From contig JALWCD010000112.1 of NCBI GenBank assembly GCA_027036915.1, forward strand, positions 1 to 10,069: a DNA stretch of 10,069 nt, given 5' to 3'. A program made the translations under genes and the position numbers. Numbering within the stretch: the stretch's first letter is position 1; each line of letters begins with the position of its first letter. The stretch is from Thermodesulfatator sp. (GTDB taxonomy: Bacteria > Desulfobacterota > Thermodesulfobacteria > Thermodesulfobacteriales > Thermodesulfobacteriaceae). Under the pieces are notes generated by a model. It ran no database searches and was not told the DNA's origin. It saw only the letters and a program-made list of their open reading frames with translations. Shown here piece after piece: positions 5,264 through 10,069 of this stretch.

Positions 5264-6395
5264 CTTCAAGTCCTCCGTAGGTCACCGTGACGGTCCCCTC
5301 CCGGGCCACCTGCCAGGGTTCGAGCGGTTGATACGCCGGGCTCACGACCGAGACCCGCTTTACCCCTGCCACGCTCTGCACGTAGTCCACCAGCACGGAA
5401 GGCGTTATGTCGCGCCCGAGCTTGGTTTTCTGCCATTGAATGTAAGCGTTTACGGCCTCAGTTACGGCCTGCTGGATCTGGGAGACCAGGGCCTCGTACT
5501 CCCGATGCACCCAGTAGGTGAGAGTAATGTCGTAGGAGACCACCTCCGGGGCCTGGACGGTCACCCGGTCCGTAAGAGGCCGAACCCTCTCATCCGAAAG
5601 AACCTCCGAGACCCGCGAAAGGACCTCTTCCGGGGGAAGCTCTCCGTCTTTCATCAGCACGCACACCCGGACTTCTCCCGGTGCAGGACTCCACACGGAG
5701 ACATCCGCGATGTCCTGGTGGGCGCTTTTGGCCCAAAACTCGTAGGCCCCGCGGGAACCAGCGTTGCTGAAGGACTCCGGGGCCAGGCGAATTCTTTCCC
5801 GGTAGTGTTCATCGCTTTCGGTGTCGGCCCCACCGAGGCTCGTGGTGGTGTTCGATACCGAAACGACATACGGCAGGGGATCAACCAGGCGGTTGATCTG
5901 ACCCGGCAAGAAACCGTTTCCGGCCACCCCGGGCGTCTCGCACTCGGCTTCGACCTCCGTGAAGGTGTTTCCGGGATCGATGCGAGCCTCCTCCGTGGTG
6001 GCAAAGTAGAGATTTCCGTCCGGTGTCGCCCGCGTGCCCTTGGGAATAAACACCGGAAAGCTCAAGGGCTCGGCGATCTCGAAACGAAGCGTTGTCCTTG
6101 CGGGCTGAGCGGAAAGACGGGAAACGCCCAGCAAGGCCCCCAGGTGATCGAGGTATTCCCCTCTGGCGTAGGCTAGAAGGTTCATCTTGGCCGCATAATC
6201 GATAAGAAAGTTTTGCTGGGCGATGATGTAGGCCAGGGACTCCAGGAAGAGCCTTTCCGGGTTTCCGGGGTAGAGTTTGCGGCCGGTAATCTCCTCGTAA
6301 GCGGAGAGTATCCGGCTCTCCACCTCGGCGGCGTCCGTTTCCACAAACTTTATGTCCGGAAGTCCGAAGGCTACCATCACCTCAAGACTAAACAC
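5256..6395 (-). CDS. J: Baseplate assembly protein J (Baseplate_J family)
   Basis: The protein has the usual Baseplate_J layout. An N-terminal LPDIKFVETD stretch is followed by GNPERLFLESLAYIIAQQNFLIDYAAKMNLL (in two parts), then the GEYLDHLGALLGVSR motif, a beta-rich middle (FIPKGTRATPDGNLYFATTE), and GGADTESDEHYRERIRLAPE. The C-terminal domain includes LGRDITPSVLVDYVQSVAGV. It is a main wedge component around the central hub of contractile tails. The 379 residues are in range for the P2 J/Mu gp47 group. The start is uncertain: GTG at 6395 has AGGA ten bases upstream, while ATG at 6377 has GAGG almost touching it. A 43-base gap separates it from W, the largest gap among the baseplate genes. 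It is intact. Confidence 0.92.
   Translation of the reverse strand: MFSLEVMVAFGLPDIKFVETDAAEVESRILSAYEEITGRKLYPGNPERLFLESLAYIIAQQNFLIDYAAKMNLLAYARGEYLDHLGALLGVSRLSAQPARTTLRFEIAEPLSFPVFIPKGTRATPDGNLYFATTEEARIDPGNTFTEVEAECETPGVAGNGFLPGQINRLVDPLPYVVSVSNTTTSLGGADTESDEHYRERIRLAPESFSNAGSRGAYEFWAKSAHQDIADVSVWSPAPGEVRVCVLMKDGELPPEEVLSRVSEVLSDERVRPLTDRVTVQAPEVVSYDITLTYWVHREYEALVSQIQQAVTEAVNAYIQWQKTKLGRDITPSVLVDYVQSVAGVKRVSVVSPAYQPLEPWQVAREGTVTVTYGGLEDA
5272..5276 (-). promoter_or_regulatory. Ribosome-binding site deciding the start of gene I
   Basis: GGAGG lies eight bases before the ATG at 5263 and only two before the alternative TTG at 5269, so the ATG is preferred. Confidence 0.7.
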
Positions 6396-6438
6396 GCCCG
6401 AGAAATCCTGCTTGAAAGGATGGAAAATTTGGAAGGTA

Positions 6439-6768
6439 CTAACCTTCTTGTAGGGCTATGCGCACTCTGGGAATGAGCCGTCCTTCCTGGGCCTCCTCCG
6501 GGAGTCTCACGAAAGATACCTCCGTGACCCGAACTCTGGGCTCGTAGCGTTCCACCTTCTCCACGATCTCGGCGGAAAGCTCCGCCTGAACCCTAGAGGT
6601 TGGCTGATCCACCAGCATCCAGGAGGTACCAAAGTCGCGGTCAAGCGGAACTGAGCCCACCGGGGTGGCGAGGATCATTTTCACGTTCTGCACGATTTCG
6701 GCCACGCCCTCGGCCCCGATCTCCAGATCCTCCGCATTCTCGATCTCTACCAGGATGTCCTTCATCAT
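6439..6768 (-). CDS. W: Baseplate protein W (gp25-like/lysozyme-related wedge)
   Basis: This is a 109-residue protein of the GPW/gp25 family. The middle shows the family motif: QNVKMILATPVGSVPLDRDFG, then about 40 residues, then VERYEPRVRVTEV. In contractile tails this protein is a sheath-proximal part of the baseplate wedge. Although named after a lysozyme-like domain, it is structural and I see no catalytic evidence. The ATG at 6768 shares an ATGA overlap with the stop of the preceding gene and has AAGGAG five bases upstream. A second ATG directly follows, so the protein may start at either. Length and context are typical. Confidence 0.9.
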   Translation of the reverse strand: MMKDILVEIENAEDLEIGAEGVAEIVQNVKMILATPVGSVPLDRDFGTSWMLVDQPTSRVQAELSAEIVEKVERYEPRVRVTEVSFVRLPEEAQEGRLIPRVRIALQEG

Positions 6769-7154
6769 ATATACTCCTTGAGCTTTACTTCTACCTCAGT
6801 GGCCAGGATGCGGCCCTTCCCATCCGTGCGGGTGATTACCTCTCGGATCTCAGCCAGGGTGAATCGGCCCAGATTCCGTTTCTCAAGCAGGAGAGGATGC
6901 ACGGAGCCTTCGGAAAGAAGAACTTCCAGGCGGGAGAGTTCCTCCGCCGGATCAAGCCCCATCTCGACTGTGAACTTCATCCGCAGGGTGACCTCGGATA
7001 GGTTGCATCCGGTGCGCTCAAGCCTGGCCTTGCCTCCCACCACCTCGTGTTCCGCAAAACGGGCCGAAAGCCTCCTTTCGAGACGGGCCGGAGTGCGCAC
7101 CCGTTCGTCGCTCACCTCAAATACCAGCGGTCCGAAACTTCCCAGCCTGGGCAT
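6765..7154 (-). CDS. Phage tail protein, gpU-like, 129 aa
   Basis: The protein resembles P2 gpU-type tail proteins. It has a short beta opening (LGSFGPLVFEVSDERV), a basic middle ending HEVVGGKARLE, then TLRMKFTVEMGLDPAEELSRL, and a C-terminal GRFTLAEIREVITRTDGKGR followed by beta strands. The order of elements and the length (about 130 residues) agree with that family, while identity to P2 itself is low by eye. In P2 the U gene sits next to the tape measure and D genes. Here it lies between the spike V and W. The ATG at 7154 has GAGGTG five bases upstream, and its stop overlaps the start of W. The alternative is a small baseplate protein with a related fold. Confidence 0.65.
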   Translation of the reverse strand: MPRLGSFGPLVFEVSDERVRTPARLERRLSARFAEHEVVGGKARLERTGCNLSEVTLRMKFTVEMGLDPAEELSRLEVLLSEGSVHPLLLEKRNLGRFTLAEIREVITRTDGKGRILATEVEVKLKEYI

Positions 7155-7163
7155 CGCTCACCT

Positions 7164-7772
7164 CTAATGCGAGTGGTGATTCGTATTTCCGCCCTCGTCA
7201 ATGATGGTCCCTGTGGCATGTATGTTGCCTATCACCTCTAAGTTGCCCATGAGAGTGAAATTACCCTCCATGGTGGCTGTAGTGGCCCCACCCTCGGCCT
7301 TTATGACCACGTTCGGGGCCATGATGACCACCTGAGTGGCGGAGACGATCCGCACCGTGCCTTTGGCCCGGACCTCCACCTCCCCGGGAGTCTCCACCCG
7401 AATATTCCCCGTGAGACGGTCATGCTCGACATAGGCCCCGTTCGCAAACTCCACCCGGCGAATTTCCTGATCTGCTACCGGCACCGGGTCGGCCTTGGAA
7501 TAGAAGGCCCCCACCACAAAGCCCTGCTCCGGCCCATACGGCAGGAATATGCAGACCACGTGCTCTCCCACGTCCGGTATCCAGTAGTCCTTGTCCCGGT
7601 GGCTCTTACGAACAAGCACCGGCAGTTCATAGGAAACCTCTCCGTCCTGGTCGGGGAGTCGAACCCGCACCGTGCCCCTTTCAGGAAAGGTCTGGGTTAC
7701 CACTCCCACGCGGATCATCCTGAAAACCACGCTCTCAAGGATCGAAACTCTTTCCTCAAGTCTTTCGATCAT
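7164..7772 (-). CDS. V: Baseplate spike protein V with His-rich tip
   Basis: This is the trimeric spike that pierces the host envelope. The N-terminal OB-fold part reads RVGVVTQTFPERGTVRVRLPD, then VLVRKSHRDKDYWIPDVGEHV and VCIFLPYGPEQGFVVGAFYS. The C-terminal part is a beta-helix of short repeats (VEVRAKGTVRIVSATQVVIM) ending GNTNHHSH. In P2 gpV and related spikes a terminal H-x-H motif binds an iron ion at the spike apex, and HSH here fits that. I place the start at the ATG at 7772 (202 residues), which overlaps the last base of the D stop codon (TGATG) with AAGGTGG about ten bases upstream. A longer frame to 7856 would add an Arg/Gly-rich stretch that only reads through D in another frame. 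Confidence 0.9.
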   Translation of the reverse strand: MIERLEERVSILESVVFRMIRVGVVTQTFPERGTVRVRLPDQDGEVSYELPVLVRKSHRDKDYWIPDVGEHVVCIFLPYGPEQGFVVGAFYSKADPVPVADQEIRRVEFANGAYVEHDRLTGNIRVETPGEVEVRAKGTVRIVSATQVVIMAPNVVIKAEGGATTATMEGNFTLMGNLEVIGNIHATGTIIDEGGNTNHHSH

Positions 7773-8788
7773 CAGTAAGGCACCACCTTTCGGATTTTGA
7801 CTCTCACGGTGTAGCCTGAAGAGGAGACCCGGTGCTCGGCCTCCTCCACGACCCACACCCCATCGTAAGCCCCGAAGCCCGAAAGCTCGATGTTAAGACC
7901 CCCGAGAATCCCCGGATAACCCACCATCACCACTTCTCCGGAAAGCTCTACGCGGTTTTTGCGGCGAAGTTCGGCCCGCGCCCGGCGCTCGGCTTCCGCC
8001 AGGGACTCCACCCGCCCGTTCACCTTGAGCACGTGCCCTACTTTTGGAGCCCCCTCCGGTTCAAACCGATACACCTTCTCGCTTTTGGTCTCCGGGTCCC
8101 AGTAGCGCACCTCGCAGGCCCGATAAACCTCAAAGCTTTTGCCGCGAAAGCTGTAGGAGATGATCCAGGATACCCCACGGGAAACCTTAAAAGCCGGGGC
8201 CTTGCCATCAAAGCTCTTTCCCTCATAAAGAATCAGCTTCTCCTCCGCCACTTTCACCTGAAAACCGTGAGCCTCGCAAAGCCTTTTAAGGAAGGAAAGG
8301 TCGGACTCCTCCCGCTGATCCACCCGCTTGAAAGTTACATCCTCCCCCTCAAAGAAAAGCTGAAGCCCGTGCCCTGAGGCTATGTCCTGAGCGATGGTTC
8401 TGAGGGATACGTTCTCCCAGGCCCGCGTGCGCTTCTCCAGTCGAAGGGCCGTGGTGGTAAGCGCCGAGACCGCTTTCACCCTTACCTCGTCCGGCGGCCC
8501 GGAAAACTCCACCTCGTCCACGGTAAACATTCCGCACCGCAGGGTCTGCACTCCACCCGGTCCGAACCAGTCTAGAGCCCGGATCTCGGCGGAAAGCCTT
8601 CCGCCCCTCTCCATCATCCAGGGGCCCTGGAAGAGCCGATCCCGATCCTCGAAGACCACTTCCAGGGCATCAGCTTTTCCATGCGCGAAGTCCCGATAGA
8701 CCAGGGACTTCACATAAGGAGACACCTCCCTGGTGATGTCTTTTCCTTCATAGGTTAGCCCTATTTCCGCTCGTCTTACCTTTTCCAA
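7772..8788 (-). CDS. D: Late control gene D protein (baseplate hub, gp27-like)
   Basis: This 338-residue protein belongs to the phage late control D family, whose members form the hub on which the V spike sits. Typical features are the opening IGLTYEGKDITREVSPYV, the GMFTVDEVEFSGPPDEV stretch, the DLSFLKRLCEAHGFQVKV motif, and a C-terminal region with Ala/Arg-rich helix AEAERRARAELRRKNR followed by YDGVWVVEEAEHRV. The start is apparently TTG at 8788, inside the end of gene X (13-base overlap), with AGAGGTG upstream. No ATG or GTG occurs nearby in this frame. A weak start codon nested in X suggests coupled translation keeping hub amounts tied to X. The name comes from P2 D and does not imply transcriptional control. 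Confidence 0.9.
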   Translation of the reverse strand: MEKVRRAEIGLTYEGKDITREVSPYVKSLVYRDFAHGKADALEVVFEDRDRLFQGPWMMERGGRLSAEIRALDWFGPGGVQTLRCGMFTVDEVEFSGPPDEVRVKAVSALTTTALRLEKRTRAWENVSLRTIAQDIASGHGLQLFFEGEDVTFKRVDQREESDLSFLKRLCEAHGFQVKVAEEKLILYEGKSFDGKAPAFKVSRGVSWIISYSFRGKSFEVYRACEVRYWDPETKSEKVYRFEPEGAPKVGHVLKVNGRVESLAEAERRARAELRRKNRVELSGEVVMVGYPGILGGLNIELSGFGAYDGVWVVEEAEHRVSSSGYTVRVKIRKVVPY

Positions 8789-8982
8789 GGCGGAAGCACC
8801 TCTGGGGCGCTTACGGTCTCGATCTCAGGAACTGCAAGCTCAATCCCTTCGGGAAAAAACACGGTTTCCCGGTGTTCGGGGTTGGCCTCCATGAGTTTCA
8901 CGAAAAGTTTCTCGTTTCCCCAGAGCTTTTTGGCGATCACATCCCAGGTGTCTCCCTGTACGGTGCGATATTTTTCAGGCAT
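8776..8982 (-). CDS. X: Tail protein X, LysM-type, 68 aa
   Basis: This is a small LysM-domain protein. YRTVQGDTWDVIAKKLWGNEK is followed by LMEANPEHRETVFFPEGIELAVPE, the usual LysM pattern of phage tail protein X. In contractile systems such proteins link the hub to the tube and sheath or wedges. I choose the ATG at 8982 because GGAGG lies seven bases upstream (8990-8994) and the protein then begins MPEKYRTV, directly at the domain. A longer frame would add an Arg/Gly/Ser-rich leader antisense to nothing conserved. It overlaps the end of the tape measure gene by eight bases, and the D start lies inside its last codons. Confidence 0.88.
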   Translation of the reverse strand: MPEKYRTVQGDTWDVIAKKLWGNEKLFVKLMEANPEHRETVFFPEGIELAVPEIETVSAPEVLPPWKR

Positions 8983-10069
8983 AGGAGAGCCTCCGCTCCT
9001 CCCACAGGATCTCCTCAAGCATTCTTCTTAAGCGGTCCCGTTCCTCGGCAAGCGTGCGAGAGACGGCCTCGCGGACCGCGGAAGGAGCGTCTCCCCCCAC
9101 GGTTATCCTTGGAGAAAAATTTACTGTGATGGTCACCGGGGCGGTTTTCGCCGAAAGCCCCTTCGGCTCGGCCCCGGAGAGAACTCTTATTATTCTTTCT
9201 AGGTGCTCGAAAACGGGAAAACTCTCCCCCTCAAGGGCGTAACGCACGCGGCCCACGAGATCCGGCACCGCGGGAAGACGTAGTTTGGCGGACACGGCTT
9301 GGCTGAGACGCTCCGCGGCGTCCACGGCTCTTGCCGGGGAAAGACCTTCGGCGAAGGTTTTCACCAGCCCCGGCCCGCTGCGATCAAGCGCCGCAAGCGG
9401 CCCCTCCTTGGCCGGAGAGAAAGGCAGGAACCGCCGAACCCTCTCGGCTACACTCTTTATGGCCCGCACCGGCTCGGCCGCGGCCGAGAGTATTCCTTTC
9501 GCAAGACTTGATACCAGCCTCCGTCCGGCCACGGTGAGATCAATATGAAACAGCTTCTCCGCCAAGGCGTGAATAAGCTTCAGGGGGCCTATCACCGGCA
9601 TGAAGTAGGTGGCGACTCCGGCGAAACGTTTGAAGGTTTCCCAGGCCTGAACCGCTCCAGCCTTAATCTTTTCCCATCCCGCAACGAGTTTTCCCTTCAC
9701 CCAATCCCAGTGCCGGGCGATGAGATACACGGCGGCCGCGGCTCCGGCGATGGCAAGCCCCCAGGGACTGGCGACAAGGGCCAGATTGAAGGCCCGAGCC
9801 GCGGCGGTGGCTCTCGCAAAAAGTCCTGGAAGCGCCGAAAGCCCGGTGCGCAATTGCGCGGCCGAAAAGGCTCCAAGGGCCCTCACCCCTCCCCAGAGGG
9901 AAAGGGTGTAGGCTTTAACCGCGGTGGCCGTCCGAAAGACCGCAAGACGCCATCCGGAAAGCTCTCCCGCAAGCTCTGCGCCCCGAAAGGCGAGAAGGGC
10001 AACCCTGGCTCCTTCAATCCCGGCCCGGAAACGGTAGAAAAGCTCCCCCAGCCCACCGAGGACAAACTT
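8975..10069 (-). CDS. T: Tail tape measure protein, C-terminal part (5' end outside window)
   Basis: The frame is open from the right edge to TGA at 8975-8977, giving 364 visible residues without an internal stop. It is Ala- and hydrophobic-rich. A central segment (ASPWGLAIAGAAAAVYLIARHW, about visible residues 100-121) corresponds to the NPxGLxxxGxxxxxxLxxKxW-like block typical of tape measure C-terminal halves. A helix-rich region follows, with motifs such as GPLKLIHAL and RVRRFLPFSPAKEGPLAALD. The FSPAKEGPL motif is common in these proteins. The protein lies in the tail tube and sets tail length. An internal GTG at 9886 is not the true start because the frame continues upstream in the same style. 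The full protein is probably much longer. Confidence 0.88.
   Translation of the reverse strand, partial: KFVLGGLGELFYRFRAGIEGARVALLAFRGAELAGELSGWRLAVFRTATAVKAYTLSLWGGVRALGAFSAAQLRTGLSALPGLFARATAAARAFNLALVASPWGLAIAGAAAAVYLIARHWDWVKGKLVAGWEKIKAGAVQAWETFKRFAGVATYFMPVIGPLKLIHALAEKLFHIDLTVAGRRLVSSLAKGILSAAAEPVRAIKSVAERVRRFLPFSPAKEGPLAALDRSGPGLVKTFAEGLSPARAVDAAERLSQAVSAKLRLPAVPDLVGRVRYALEGESFPVFEHLERIIRVLSGAEPKGLSAKTAPVTITVNFSPRITVGGDAPSAVREAVSRTLAEERDRLRRMLEEILWEERRLSYA
8990..8994 (-). promoter_or_regulatory. Ribosome-binding site deciding the start of gene X
   Basis: GGAGG lies seven bases before the ATG at 8982 and inside the last codons of the tape measure gene. It supports the short 68-residue form. 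Confidence 0.7.

Noticed and set aside
5145..6176. Long plus-strand open frame (343 codons) opposite gene J and the end of I
   Set aside because: It is antisense to well-supported J and I genes, has no recognisable motif and the composition of a mirror frame. Long antisense frames are common opposite GC-rich genes.
7773..7856. Longer N-terminus of V starting upstream at 7856
   Set aside because: It would overlap D by about 85 bases and add an Arg/Gly-rich stretch not seen in the family. The ATG at 7772 fits the family start and the TGATG overlap.
6765..10069. Many further plus-strand frames of 60-180 codons opposite the tail genes
   Set aside because: All lie antisense to recognised tail genes and show no independent motif or ribosome-binding context.
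1887..10069. Tailocin (phage-tail bacteriocin) instead of a prophage
   Set aside because: Not decidable here. The methyltransferase at the operon end speaks weakly for a phage, but capsid, packaging and lysis genes would have to be looked for right of the window.

Overview
The window reads as the junction between a degraded accessory/host region (positions 1 to about 1,890) and the tail-gene end of a contractile-tailed (P2/Mu-type) prophage (about 1,887 to the right edge). Nearly all genes lie on the minus strand and are transcribed leftwards. The host is not identifiable with certainty. Moderately high GC in the phage genes, proteins rich in Lys, Glu and Arg, and short gene overlaps would suit a thermophilic bacterium, possibly of the Desulfobacterota/Thermodesulfobacteriota. 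That is inference and has low confidence.

Right part, in transcription order: tape measure protein (5' end outside the window), LysM-type protein X, late control protein D (hub), spike protein V with a histidine-rich tip, a gpU-like protein, gp25-like protein W, baseplate protein J, tail protein I, a gpH-like fibre base, a beta-helix fibre/tailspike, a small protein in the position of a fibre chaperone, and a Dam-type adenine methyltransferase. Most neighbours overlap or are separated by only a few bases, as expected for one late operon building the tail tip and baseplate. Base composition changes inside the fibre gene and inside the small gene after it. The AT-rich block of roughly 3,060 to 3,900 looks like an exchanged host-range cassette.

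Left part: a 5'-truncated EF-hand protein remnant of the large calcium-binding/RTX type is fused head to head with an N-terminal fragment of an IS256-family transposase. Just right of the transposase fragment is a 112-bp MITE-like element with 12-bp inverted ends and an 8-bp direct duplication. Downstream of the EF-hand remnant come a 35-codon relic of a membrane protein, an intact 187-residue paralogue of that relic, and the start of another gene that runs off the left edge. The relic/paralogue pair is the least expected observation here. One possible reading is a decayed polymorphic-toxin locus with duplicated membrane immunity genes, but no toxin domain is visible.

No rRNA, tRNA, CRISPR array, integrase, capsid or lysis gene was recognised. 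The window alone cannot decide between a complete prophage, a decayed prophage and a tailocin.
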